The notes: generated by a model from the letters alone, not told the origin. 64,000 nt of DNA from Owenia fusiformis (GCA_903813345.2 CAIIXF020000004.1:24493985-24557984), one strand, 5' to 3'; numbered from the stretch's first letter, positions 39,601-54,600 are shown. Made by a program: numbers and translations.

Positions 39601-42600
39601 ACCAAGCGCCATATTTGAATTAATCAACAACCCAATGAAAAATCTCAAAGGACTTAGAACCAACTAAAGACACACCAAGAAAGCAGAAACCACCCATCGG
39701 ACTACTTATTGGACTGGTACCAGGTGAATTCTACCCCATGGTAGCTGGTAAATGGTGACCTTTATGAAGTTTACGAGAATGCAGTAGCTAAAACTTAAGG
39801 TGAGGATAACACCTATACTATTAAAGTAAAAATAAAATGAAAAATGTCAATATTTACAAAGCTTTTACCAGAATATTTATGTTGAGTTTGATGTCTTTTA
39901 AAAACATTTTTATATTACAGCCTTTGAAGAAAATAATTTTTACTTAAAATAACATTTAATGTATGTACTGTACTCAGTCTGTGATGATCCAATATATAAA
40001 TATTTAAGTTGTTTTAACTATTTATATGTTATTACATGTATATGTTGTATGTTAAACCCCAACAACAAACAGTATTAATCATTTCAGCTTATTCAAATTT
40101 CTTAAGGTGGGCAGAGTGGAATGATTTACTTGATTAATTAATTTGAACCTTTCAGTTGTAGGATTCTATACTGATTGCATGTCCACAACCCCAAAAGTGA
40201 CCATACTGGGACTACCTTAATATATATAATTTGATCCGTGGTTTCTCCACATGCATGTAGGTTTACATGTGTTAACACACAGGTAGCTATTCAGTAGGTT
40301 TAATGTAGTCTAGTCTTACACCATGAACCTTTCTCCAGGGGGGATACCCCTTGGGGAGCCCCCTCTTTGCACTCATTTTGAATATTTTTACCTGATAAAA
40401 CCTAAAACCCATTATTTTGCCTGGGGGGCTGTACACAGTGGGTACACGCTGATAAAATACAATGGTTACTAATTGTGGTCAAAACCCCAATTACTACCTT
40501 TCTTGTCCTGTTTGTGGCCAGTGGAGTGAATCTCATTGACATGAGTGGTTGGCTTCTATTGACAAACTGCATACACATTTATTATTTATAGTATTAATTT
40601 AATGAACATTAGTACAGAAGAAACCTGAGGTTTTATTTTACTTGAAATCTCTTTCCATTAACAATACTGTTAATGTCATCTTTCAATTTGTCTTTTTTCG
40701 CTGGAAACTGCAAAAATAGCAAGTTACTAGTTAGCATCCTCCGATCACAGGGCTTCAAAATCCAGAATATATCCTTTCTTTTTACCCCCTGCGATAAGCA
40801 GTTACCATTTCCCTGATTAGAACTCACGATCTGATTAGCTGTCGCAACAATGCGACAGAAATCATGTATGAGTCATTGCGCATAATTAGATCACATGATT
40901 CAGTTTAATCGGGCGCTTCCAAATTGGTTATAGCAGGGGGGAAGAAGGAGGTACGGATTCTGGATACCTGCTTAGGAGGATGCTAGTTAGACACAGTGAA
41001 TAGTTCTGCTTACATATACATTGAGAGTATTGTGTACTTGCAATAGAAGACCCCTTATGATAAAAAAATGATATGATGGTCATGATTTGAAATGAAAAAT
41101 TCAGCATAAAAAAGCGAAATCAGCAAGAAATGAAATAAACACACATGTAGGGAACATTCTCAATTGTATAGAAATGTAAGAAAATCAGACGGTTCATTCA
41201 AATTTTGGAGAGAAAATGTTTCCAAAAGGCATGACCGTATAGAAAAGATTTAAGGCGAGGGTGGTGCATAGAGTAACATGCTGACCAGTAGACCATCATT
41301 CCCACAAGGCAATGACACATTAAACATAACACCTGTAGAAGTGCAGGTAGATGGTACATCATGCAAATTACTATAATGGATGTAGTTCATTAAAAAAGCA
41401 TTGGAAAATTGTCAAATGTTTGCATTTTTGGCCTAACTCCATTTGGGGATCCACAGCTTGTACTAATCTCTTGGAGTATACAGGTATTAATTATATATAG
41501 AATAAGTGCCATTTTTATCACCCCCTTCCACTTAAACGAATCTAAAGAGATTTATTTATAGATATTTTAGATTGAATTAAATTTTAAATTGAATTTTTTT
41601 AATCCGTCTCCCATAACAAAAAATAACTAATGCAACAATGTTTGATGTTAATCCATACTTTGGGCGAAAAGATGGGCACAGCATTAAACCATCACCGTAC
41701 ATGGACATTTAATGTCAAAAGTTGAATTTCTTATTCCTTCAGGCCACCAGGAAGACTGACTCACATTACAACATCATCCGTTAAAATATGACAAGAAAAA
41801 ATATTTTGATAATTTGATATACATGTATTTATGGACCAGTACTTATTTTTAGGTCCCATTATAGATATTAAAATACTTACTTAGATCAAGTGAGTGAATT
41901 TGAAAATAATGATTTAAAAAGTGACACCTACACAAGACAAGATGAGGCCGTTTTAATATCTAAAATCAGTTCAGTCATCGTCAAAACATTAGATATATTT
42001 TATAAACAACATTGTGAATTTCTTGAATTAAAAAAGTTTTTCTCGCAATATACCATACATCTATTTTTATTTGATACAAACTGTGAATTTCTAAGTATCT
42101 TTTGAATACCGTATCTCCATTATATAAAAAGATCAAGGTTAAGTTAGTCACGATATTTTGAAATTTTATGCGCTGTCATTTATCACAATCTGATGAAAAA
42201 AACATTTATGAATTATGCCATATTTGTCAAACACAAACACACAGGTGAATGAAGTGTTCATTTTGAACTTAAAAAGTTGAATTGATCTCGCCTAATTCTC
42301 ATCAATCAAAATATTTACATTACAGAAATTGTACTTGTAAAATATTTCAGGCTTTGGTGGGAGAAAATATCTGGGATAAGTTATTTCAAAACATAATCTA
42401 GTGACATGATGTAGGGGTATTTTTCAAGGGTGACGCGTCTACATCTAAAAAAACAAAAAAACTTCTCCCTCATTATAGTTGCACATACATAGAATCTTGA
42501 GTTCTTGGTGTTTCCTCGATGTTTCTTGAACTTTATGAAGCGGGATGGGTGCTTATTGGAGAGGGGGCGCTTATTACAGAGAATATGGTAATACTTTTTT

Positions 42601-45600
42601 TTCGTTGAGTCTCCCTTTCCCCGAGGAGTGTGGTAACACCCAGTGCACCCCCCCCCCTGGGTTCACCCATGTAATTGTGAAAATGAGCCCTCTCATATTT
42701 TTGTTCAACTCTTAAAGTGATTCCCTGATTTGCAATTGAAATATTACCTCCACATTTAAATGTGAAACCCTACCCTATTTTTCTCATGTTTAAGAATGTA
42801 CTCGTTCATCATATGAATATCATCTTGGAGTTTAAAGGTACAGTTTTTCTTATAAGGGATGGTATCCAGTATAAATAGTCTACTGTTGTGGTTGATCAGA
42901 TTCAATTTTGTTAGGGGGAGATGGCTGATTTCATAAATGAAAATGTTGATTTGTTGAAATTCAAGTTTGCATCCAATGTTATGTGGAGGTGTGGGGTTGA
43001 TGTTTAAACCACGATGAATTAACTTTGTTTCATAACTTTTGACAACCAGACACCATCTCTATGTGAGTATGACATTGTATGTTAAATCATCCCCTAATGT
43101 AATGTAAATGAGACGCCAGGGCTGCTCCTATTGTTCCCCTCTACCATCTATCATTACTGTAAATTGGGCTGATTTGGCACTTTTTAATTTTGCATTTTCA
43201 CCAGGTTGCAACGAAACCCCTGATTTATGGACAATGTTACATCAGTATCTATAGAAGTTATGATAAATCCTATATTATGGAACCCTTCTGAAAGACAATA
43301 ATCATGGCAAACTGAAAATGGGGATTTAAATTTGTAACCTTGTTAACCATTTTTGAATTTACAAATTAAAGTGGGTGCCAAACTTAAGTTATTTACAGTA
43401 CATGAATTTGTACTTAAATGTCAGAGCAACCCCATAAAACTACATACTGTAAAGTCTACATTAAGAAAAATCAAAACTGGAACATGCCCCTTCTAAAATA
43501 ATTAGATATTTACATATTTGCAATTAAGGCAGGACTTGTATGATGATTAATCAACATATTTCACAACATGAAACACTGATGAACCAGAAAACTCATTCTG
43601 CTTGACCTACCTTACAGATTAAAAAGTTTCATCTTAAAATTTAAAAGAGGAGAAAAAAGATAACGTTCACATTCTGTAATGTAAAGAAATTGCTCCTTGG
43701 GCATTATATTAAAATACAGTTTTGATGAGCAATCTTCCTAAGGGGGCTCTGGTTAAAAAATTTGCATACCATCATCTTATTTCCGCCTACTTCTTTAAAC
43801 ATTCTACATCTCATTAATTCCGTCTCCCACTGAAATCAAACATGTAAATCATCTTAAAAGACTATATGTTTCAATCTCAAGAAAGTCACATCTTTCAATA
43901 GTGAATCAATGTTGAATTTTTGTGTGGTTAAGAAATGGCGACTTTTCCTCACTTAACTTTTCTGTGGTTCATGTTTATATTGTAGCGTTGTCAAAAGACA
44001 TTGTTAATGTTTTGAATACAGGTAATTCCATGACGCAGAATAATTTTATTTTTGCTTCCTTAAACTAAATCTACTAAGTTTTCAAGTACTCTAAATAATG
44101 AAGAGATGCTATGAATATAAGAATATCAATCATTCATAGTGGTTCATGCGAGAAATAGTTTACCTTTCAAACACTGGTTTTTAGAGGTTTGATTTATTTT
44201 CTAATACGCTACCGGATGATGTGTTTTTTCACTGTTGATAATAAATCTATTTTTATTATTTTAGATAAGAGGACTGTCAAACATTCAGAATACATGAGTA
44301 TGAATAATTTTTATTATAACTCTCGAATAATTTTATTTTTGATCTAATTTCAGATTCAGATACATAAAAACCATCATGGCTACATTTCGAAAATTATTTG
44401 GATTTTGGAATAAGAAGCAGAAGTCTCCTACTGATAAAAAGGGTTCCTGGAGCAAGCATAAGATCCGTAAAGCCCGGTCACTAGATACATTAGACCGTGA
44501 TGGAGATATCCACGATATAATGAATGTTCTAACTGCTGCGGAAGGTGAAACAGTACGCAAGAAGAAGCAAATCCTTCACTATCAAAAACATAAAATCATG
44601 GCAGAACTAGAGACAATGGAAAATATGGGATATGGAGAGGATGTGTTGACTGATGATACAATTACAAATGACGAGATTGATGTCGATCTTGAACCTGTTC
44701 AGCAGGAATTTAATCCCGTCATTGAAATTGAGGCTCAAAGTGTAAGAATGCGTCGTGAGAATATCGCCCAGTTATGGACTGGTTTAGAAAATCAAGGATT
44801 TCAGAATGATGCCATTGATGACGTTTACAATAATAGTCAAATAAGCGTCGATTTGAACTTCACCCCAGGCACAAGTACGACTGACCCTACCAGATTGGCC
44901 AGTCCCCGGCCCGGTTCATTATTGTCTGAACGTCTCATAGATGCCCCTCCCCCTCTACCCATACGAGCCAATAGGCCGTCAAATAAACAAAATGTTTCGT
45001 TTTCTGACCTTGACCTTGATGAAACTTCAAGTGACTCTGGTTACAAAGAAAAATCTAAAAAGAAGAAAAGTAAACTTAAGAATAAAAAGAAACAACGAAA
45101 AAATACCGATCCTGAATGGGAAATTGTAATGGACAGGCAATATATAAGACGTGTTTGTGTATCAGAAAATGATATTTTAAACGATGCTAGCGATTCTATT
45201 GAAACATTAGACTCTTCAGAAGAAGATGTCTTCTCGGGGCAAAGCCAAGTTTCATTCGCTACACAAGGTTTCAAGGTTACTTTCCATGAGGAACAAGAGC
45301 CATATACCCAGAATGCAATATTAGCAAAGGAGGTGCATATAGTCCCACCTGAAAGTAACCGGTCAAGTGTAATTAGTAATATGAGTGAAGTAAAATTTCA
45401 TACAATCTCAAATGAACGCAATATTGAAGGACGAACCAACTTAAATAACTGGTTAACATGGGTTGAAGCTCCACAAAATCCTGATGGTGAAACCTCGGGA
45501 GTCGGAAGAAAAATGTGGAATTTAGTGAATGTAAAGAACCAGCGCAATAGTGGGGATTTGAGCGATGTTCCTCCACCATTGCCTCCGAGAGGTAATACAA

Positions 45601-48600
45601 TTGGGAGATTATTCAAACGTAAATCACCCAGAGAGGAAGATGTTACGACAGTTTACCCTCAAAAACCTCAATTAATGCGTTCCCAAAGCTCACACGATAT
45701 ACTCGTTACTGCTGAAGATATGCTGCTGCCACCTAGTGACAGAAAAAATGCTGAAATATTTAGCCCAAGCTTCAGGCCATCTTCCCCCACTCATAGTGTA
45801 TCAATAAGTGAACACTCCATTAATTTACAAAATACAGATGCAATACCCTCAACTAATTACAATGATCCAATACCATCAACTAGCTACAATGATCCAATAC
45901 CATTGACTAGTTACAATGATCCTATACCATCGACTAGTTACAATGATCCTATACCATCGACTAGCTATGGGAGTCCAATATCACCAACTAGCCCGAATAC
46001 TACACATGATATGCATGGTATTGATGAAGACATAGTGCTGCCATCTATGTATGGAGTCCCTATATCAATTAACTATGATGACCCAATACCTTCAACTAGT
46101 TATGGAGATCCAATACCCTCAACTAGTTATGGCGGGGGTGATATTCGCTATGGTCGGCCACCTTTTATAAGCTATGAAGATTCAACAATGAGTTTTAGTG
46201 AAGAATCAGATATAGAGGTATTGTATAAGTACATCTTATTGTAAGGGTATATCTTATTGTTTAAGTACATCTTATTGTAAGGGTATATCTTATTGTTTAA
46301 GTACATCTTATTGTAAGGGTATATCTTATTGTTTGAGTACATCTTATTGTTTGAGTATACCTTTTTGAGTGAGTATGTCCTTTATCATTGGTACATTTCA
46401 TTGTATAGGCATTAAAATTATGAAAGAAACTTTAGTATAAGTTAGTTTGATTTTAAGTTTTAATATGTTTAATAGGGATTTATTAAAAATGCAGGTTTGG
46501 TCTCGATTACATGTATAACAATTTAAGTAATAGGGGAAGTGAATGAGTTGCTGTTGTGATTTTCTAAATTTTCTGATTGATATGAATTTGGATACATGTA
46601 GTAAAAAATGATGGAAGTTAAAAAGTAAGGATAGGTAAAAAGTAAAGATAGTTAAAAAGAACAGATAGTTTAAAAATAAGAATACATGTAAATAAAAGTA
46701 TTTAATCTCAACTGAAGGACGTACACACGCCATGCTTAATAATAAGTAATAATTCCAAATAATAATGAATAAGTGACATACGTTGTATTAAATAACTCAC
46801 ATAAGGACACCAGATTGAATATGTCTAAGACATCAATTGAATGCTTAGATTAAGGTAATTATAATTTATAGGATGTTTAAGTAGAAGCAAGTTGCATTAG
46901 GCAATATTAGCTAAATAAATGTGCCCAATGTCCATGTGTGTTTTGAGGTGTTTAACTCCACTTGAATGTCCACTATGACATATTCTTCATTATGATGCTT
47001 GGACTTCATAGGCATAGCCAGGGGGGGGGGTGCGATGGGTGCGAATGCACACACACCCATAACCAATAAAAATAGAACCGTTAGATAGAAGAAAAGAGCT
47101 TTAGAATGCTTTTCATTTGAAGCTTCTAACTCAATATTGAAGGAAGTTACATCATATAACATAACATAACATAACATCAATTATTATAAAATTCAAAACA
47201 AATCTTTAAAAACAATTTTTCGGCTTGCTTATGCCTCGATCGCACCACCCCCCGACTGAAAACCGAAATTTTTTTGGCGATAGGACCCCCCTGACCGAAA
47301 GCTGGCTACGCCCCTGGACTTGAAGCCAAGCTTCTCCGTTCCTTTTGCCAGAGCATATAGTTCATCTTTCCTCTAAGTCGAGTCTCCCCTCCACAGCACC
47401 CATTAACAAAATCCCTAGGAATTGGCTTAAAAAGAGGATGTGGTCACACCCAATGTACTCCCCCTGGGTTAGCCCATGCCAAAGTTGTTCATTGATTACC
47501 CTTTGCAGGAGGATAATTATGTTACAGCCTTTTCCTAAATTTCCATCATCAAAATAACAGTGTAGGCTATCAGATTAGCCTTTATCAAAATGATCTTTAT
47601 TTTACTTTTTCACAGAGAATTGTCTCCTTTGATTTTCCATTTAGAGAATTTAAATAAAATTCAATGAAAAGGCATCATCAATATTTCATTTTCATCTGTA
47701 GTAGTCAGAGGCGGGAGTGGCTGATGAAGGGTATTTAAGGATTTGACTGATGGGATCAATTTACTTATACACGGATCGATTTTTTGGTTTAGAGAGGGGT
47801 ACTGTTATTTTTTGACATCCTGTACTTGCATTTATGGTTTATGCATTGTTACATAATGTGTGAGAAAAGAGCGTGCCATCAAGCTGATGTGACATCTTCG
47901 TCATTATCATATCGCTCCTTAGAATACTTTAATGACACACCTTGGCAACAGCTTGCCAATTGCCCTTACACTATAAAGAGTACCCCAAACTCTGCCTGAA
48001 TTTTATGCCGAGTCCTGTCGTTTTTACACTTATTCTCTTCAAAATTTGAATGAAGTGTTTTGTTTTCTTTCATTTCTATACAATTTAGAGTGTTAACTAC
48101 ATGCCTGTTTACTTTATTCCTTGCTGATTCCACTCTTTTCTACCCTATTTTGCATTTGAAAATATGACCATCATGATGTTTATGTCATGGATAGTGGTCA
48201 TATTTTGGTACCTTTTGAACGAAAATCTTTGCTATAACCATGACAATGCTCTATTTTGATTGAGTTTTTCATAAAATCGTGATCAGCTGAAATGAAATAT
48301 TTTGTCATTTTGTTAATTTTGTTTCAAGAATGTCAAAAAATATCGTGCATCCAAGATGTTTATTGGAAGGGTTATAAGATATCATATACATAAAGATTTT
48401 TTAATTATTGTTTGTATCGCTCATGAAGATGTTGGAAGTAATTGGAGACCTTATTTTGGATAATACAGTTTAAGGACCTCAAGAAAACAGGCTGTGCCCT
48501 GAACATGTGTATGAAAGTTATTAATGAGGTTATGATATAGAAAGACATGTATAGTAATTTTGATTTTAATTAATTAATAATCATTTGAGTCTTTTGATTT

Positions 48601-51600
48601 AGATGAGATAGTGACTATCGTTATAAGCAACATGTAAACCTTGATAATGTCAATCTAGAATTTTGGATAACTAATTTAGAGAAACAATTCGGAGAATTAA
48701 GGATAAAGTAAAAATGTCGGTAAACCAAGCAGACGATTATTCTCAACCAGGATATCAAAGACATTTACGCAGATATACATATCACTACAGTCACGAATAT
48801 GATAATGACCCAGGGACTAGCGTTGATGAAGATTATGATCAGGCTGGGGACCGATCAGAATATCAGTCCTTAAACTTTAATAACAATGGTTCCCATAGCA
48901 ACAATGGTCAACCTGACAACAATGGTCACCATGGTAATAATGGATACCAAAATAATGGTCATCATGATAATGATAGATACCAGAATAATGGTCACAATGA
49001 TAATAATGGTTACCAAAATAATGGTCATCGTGGTAACAGTGGTCATCAACGATCCAAGTCATGTTACTATGGTGATTACAATAATTACCAAGCCCAGAAT
49101 AGCTACCAAGGACAATTTGCGGGTTACCAGGGTCAAAATGGATACCATGGTCAAAATGGTTACCACTTTCAAAATGGTCCCCAGGGTCAAAATGGTTATC
49201 CAGATCAGAATTGTTACCAAGGACAATATGGTTTCCAAGACGACCTGGTTGGAGACCCAACTGATAATTTTTGTCCACAGCAACGGTACAGTTGCTATGG
49301 AGACAATTGGGATAAGTTTGTTCAGTCTGGATACAACAACTATGGTTGGGAACATGGCCAACATGCCTTACTGTTGGTAAGAACATATCTAGTTTAATTG
49401 CATGGTAATTTTTCTCATGTTTACAGAGAAATTATAGCATTTTTCCGTGAACTTATTGAACGACCTGGTATATGTCTTGAAAACTACTTCAGTAGGAGTT
49501 TCAGATAAATCAGTCAAAGAGTCGAAAATGTTTTCCCTAACTTGATAAATTTACTTTTAAATTCGATTAAATGGTCAGGGAGTTCTATTGGCAAAAAAGT
49601 AAAAATATGGTCGTTGGGGTTATGAGTTGGGTGAAAAAGTTTAAAACAGCTTAGACATTAAAACTGGTACTTCCATTGTATAGGAATAATATCTTTAAGA
49701 TATATATGCATTTACATATACTCTATCCACCTGTAGTACTTTAGTAATGTCATACGTAGTACTTAACACTAAAATTATGATTTAACCAGACTTGAATCCT
49801 TGAATTCCCTTAATTCTATTCCAAATTCACCCCATTCCAAAATCAGTGTTATTCCATTCCTACACAACAATTATTCCGTCATTGGCCAGGAAAATGTTCT
49901 TATCAGCATTAAAATTGTAAAATAATTAGTTATAGTCAGAGTGTAGTGACAATCAGAGGGTGGTGTGGATTCAGGGTTATAATTAGTAATATTAAGATCA
50001 ATAAAGTACAAACTTGTATTGATCTTTGGTCCAAGGGTATTTCAATTCTTTCCATAGCTTTCCATTCATAAGCTTAGCGAGGCCCCATCTTGAAGGATGC
50101 AAACTTGCCCTGTTGGTGGCGGATATTTTAAAAATGATGTTTAGATATTTACAAATGTATAGCCTCTGGACCATACTAACCCCCTCACCCCCCCCCCTTA
50201 TCTACTTCAGCACACTTGTGGGTGGGTGTAATGGTGGAGGGGGGTAGCTAGACTAACAAATGTATTACCACGTGATAGCTAGATAAATATATGTTCAGAT
50301 TGGTATGGTATTATTTGTACTTTATTGGTATGGTAAATGTTGTCAGCACCGATCCTTTCTACTTATTTAAAGCATATAATTTGTGTAAATTGGTTTTAAA
50401 ATTTTCAAAGAGCCATTATCTGAAAAATTCTATGGCACGTAACTCGTCATGTTTAAGGGTTAATTCTTTTGTTACGAAAAATCTTGTCACTCTGTTATCT
50501 CGCCACGTTTAGGGTCAAATTTAGCGACAACAAATCTTGACATGCTAGGTAAGACGTTAAAACTAATACACTCAACCTGGTAAGGTTGGCGTGCCCCCAT
50601 AAATCATACAAATATTATGACCTTACAATCAATCACGACATACCGTCAGACACATCATCTTTTAATTGAACAATTACTCCCTAGCGGGGAATAAATAATT
50701 TTTAAAACACAGTCACGCTGACTTTATCCAAGCTATTTAGTGTCTGAATTTATAAAGTAGTTCTGTGGTTTCAATGATTTGTCCCTATATCAATCAGTAT
50801 TTTGATTGTTTTTATATTATATATTATAGAATAATTTTTTTTGGAAGATGATCAGCTATGAACGACTCAAATTGTGGCAATTAACTGGGGTGTAGGCTAG
50901 TGAAAGAAACTCATAAACTTTATTGGTTTTTAAATGATTTCAAGACTAAAGCATGGACACGTAGGGATACGGGAAGAAAATTGCTTGATATATAAAATAT
51001 ATTCAAAATTGGATTAATGATAGCTAATATAGGAGAGAGACCAGGCAATAGAAAAGTAAAAAATGTTTCGGATTATTAAAATTGAAAAAAAAGAAAAAGT
51101 GAACAGATAATGATGTATTGTTATTAGGAAACAACATTATCCAGGATGTCATAGTAAATCACTATATGATCACTTTCATAATACTCAAAACAGGATTATT
51201 CTATAAAATAATCTTTTTTGTTGTCAAGATTCTAGCAACGATTTCTTTTATACTGTCAAATCCCCAAAACAGGATTATTTCATCAAAACACATGTTCGGT
51301 GTCTCAAATTAGACTATAAGTAAAAGATATATAAGCATTATATATTTAGACATCAATTGGATAGATTATTGACTTAGGATAACTAAGAAGTAAACAAAAA
51401 GTAAGATTTCATACATAAAACAATAAAGCATCAGAATAGCATATAACAATGGAGTTCAAAGCGCCACCTGGACCCATCCGGGGATTATAAAGCATATAGT
51501 AAAGTGTATGGGAATTTATAATGTGTATAGTAGAATGTATGGCAAGTTTGTTTGGTGTAACTGTCAATGTTTGGTATGGGAGACACAGAACTGCGGATCT

Positions 51601-54600
51601 TGAAATGCCATATCTAGTAAGTAATCATTTGGAATGAAAATGATTAGTTAAATCCTTATATTATAATTTACATAATAGAATGTATGGCCAGTTTGTTTGG
51701 TGTAACTGTCAATGTTTGGTATGGGAGACACAGGACTGCAGATCTTGAAATGCCATATCTAGTAAGTAATCATTTGGAATGAAAATGATTAGTTAAATCC
51801 TTATATTATAATTTACATAATAGAATGTATGGCCAGTTTGTTTGGTGTAACTGTCAATGTTTGGTATGGGAGACACAGGACTGCAGATCTTGAAATGCCA
51901 TATCTAGTAAGTAATCATTTGGAATGAAAATGATTAGTTAAATCCTTATATTATAATTTACATAATAGAATGTATGGCCAGTTTGTTTGGTGTAACTGTC
52001 AATGTTTGGTATGGGAGACACAGAACTGCAGATCTTGAAATGCCATATCTAGTAAGTAATGTTTTGGAATGAAAACAGAAATAATTATTGATAATCCTTG
52101 AAACAACAGAGTATTATGCGCCTCCAGAACCTATTATAGGGGGAGTGGGTAAAAAGGTTTAGGGAAGTAAGCTGTAAGATATATGGATAGTTCAAACATA
52201 TCTTTTCTTTGTGTGTCTAGTCTAGTTTAGCGTCACTCTGAAATTTTGGTATGAGAGACAAGGACTGAAGTTAGTAGAGCTTTCAATGCCTCTGTAAGAT
52301 GTCTTAAAGAATTGAAATATATTTCATCTCAGTAAAAAGAAATAATAAGTATATGTTGAGACCTAGTTAATATGTACAAAAACATATCACATTGTTTCCC
52401 TTGCCATTCTGAATTTCATTTCTGAAAAACTGAGGCATCTACTCAAATCTGAAAGTTATGCAAGATTTAAGATTCACATGTAGGCCTTTATTAGGAACAT
52501 CTGTATGGTAGAGACATACACACACAAACTGATTAGATTTTATATAATGGTTAAAAAATAATACAAAATGGACATGCATACATTATTGATGACATCTCTA
52601 CAATACACAATAGTAAAAATGCCAAAATGGTAAAAACTGTTAAAGATAGTAAACAACTTTATAAAATTGTAAAGAAGTTTACAAAATTTTACGCAGACCT
52701 AACAGTTTGTTCTCCAAGAGAGATTTTATGAAAATTTTTAAAAAAATGTTGCAATGGATTCCGAACCAAATTCAAATATCCACCATCCATCCTTGTTAAT
52801 TAAATTGAATTTTAATCTGTATGAATTCTTTTTAACTTCAAAAAGGTTATTCCAGAAAAAGATCTTTTCAGGAAACTGGCTTTTACAACCAAAAAGAACT
52901 TATTTTGTGAAGAATTTGGTTACAAAACATGAAACCAAACCTTATTTATAATTTTGTTTTTTCTGTTTCAGGAGAAAAGTAAGTCGAAGCCTCCCCCAGT
53001 TGCACCGAAGAGTGTTCGCCCTCGGACAAGTTCCGCCTCGAATGATTCAAAGCCTGTCTTTGTTACGGTAAGTACCGTAAAACTTGTCTAAGTGGAACAC
53101 CTTTGGAATGCCTAAAAGGTGTTCCACTTGGGAGTTGTTCCACTTATAGAGGTTTCTTTGACATTAAGTCAGTTGGTCTTGGGACTCTGAAAAGTGTTCC
53201 GCTGTGGAGGTGTTCCACTTATAGAGGATCATTTCACATGAAGTCAGTTGGTTTTGAGACTCTAAAAGGTGTTCCACAAACATAAGTGTTCCACTTCTAG
53301 AGGTTCATTTAACATTAAGTCAGTTTGTCTTGGGACTCTGAAAAGTGTTCCATTTACAGAAGTGTTCCACTTATAGAGGTTCACTAAACATTAAGTGAGA
53401 TGGTCTTCGGACTCTGAAATACCATGGGCCCTCAAGAGATGAAATAATACCAATAACTCTGCCATCTATCAGTAAGAAGGAAAATCAGGATACTTTTAGA
53501 GAGTATAAAATCCCAAGTTCAGCTCATTTTAAGTGTTATACAAAAGATGGCAGTGCAGTCAACCTCTATATTTATCATTTATTTACACTACTGCCATCTT
53601 TATATCGACCTAAAACCTAAAGTTCTGCTGTCGCCTGACTTTTCCATTCTGAATATTTTAAGAGTCCCTCTTCATATAAATAAAGCATGTGAGAGACTCT
53701 GATTTATCACAAAATTTGTTTATGGCCACTGCATTTTCCACAAAGTCATTGAGCCTGATTTATCAATGCACCTAAGGCTATTAAGGGAGCAGTCGAGTAA
53801 ATCATTAGGAAAATATATGGTCATTCTCCCCTTTGCAATGGTACTTTTTGGCTCACGGATCGACCAGGCGTCCACCATTGGTCCGTCCGTCAACATTGGC
53901 CTCACAAATTAAAACTGCTATTCGGATTGAGTCATATCCACATTTATTTTATGCATATCCATAATGACTATTTGACCTATCATCGCCATTTCCCAAGAAA
54001 TAGCTGATTTTGACGTCAAAAAGTCAAATTCTCTGTGAATACTAGACACTTTGTTGAAGTAGAACTTTCAAATAACTTGAAGTAGTTGCTGTATATGCAA
54101 CTTATGTTCTCTGATTTCAAAGCTCTTGAAATGACAGTTTTTGGTGTTTACTCTATAAAATTTAACAAAAAGTAGGACTTAGTCATTTTCAGGAAAATTT
54201 CTCATGTATAAAGTCAATCATCATTGGCTGCACAAAACACTGTGTGAGCACAGGACCATGGGTCCTTTATTTTATTATTGTTTCCCATGGCATTTCAATT
54301 ACAGTTGCTGCATTTTCTGCTTTCCCCTTCCTTCCTGTTTCAGTTTTAAGAGATTTGGAGCAATCAAAATCCACATCATAGTCAAAATTATAGTTCTAAA
54401 AATTGTCTATTATATTTTTTTCTATTAAAACATTTTTTTGAAATGATAGTTTTAAAAAAAATTCTAGACTAAATATTTTTCTTCTCTATTAAAATATTTT
54501 TTCAAAATGTTAGTTCGATCTAAAAAAATCTCTCTTAAAATATGTTTTCAATTCAGCATTTTGATTGCATATCTCAGTCCCATTGTCAATTTCAATACAT

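Larger units (their letters stand above)
32925..40734 (+). other. Intron 23, first part (7.8 kb)
   Basis: AT-rich, with no coding exon supported. It contains dispersed repeat B at 34520-34645, a fragment of repeat A at 35050-35110, a 33-base minisatellite at 36776-36900 and a C-run at 37140. A stretch at 33030-33140 carries GTGAACACCTG motifs like MITE family D. Confidence 0.55.

Noticed and set aside
41890-42105. 71-codon open frame MSEFENND...
   Set aside because: No recognisable domain; ends in hydrophobic AT-rich sequence typical of chance frames.
48877-49386. H/Y/D-rich and M/T/I-rich open frames overlapping the N/Q-rich exon
   Set aside because: Shadows in other frames of a coding repeat; they lack the ATG and donor arrangement of the 221-codon frame.
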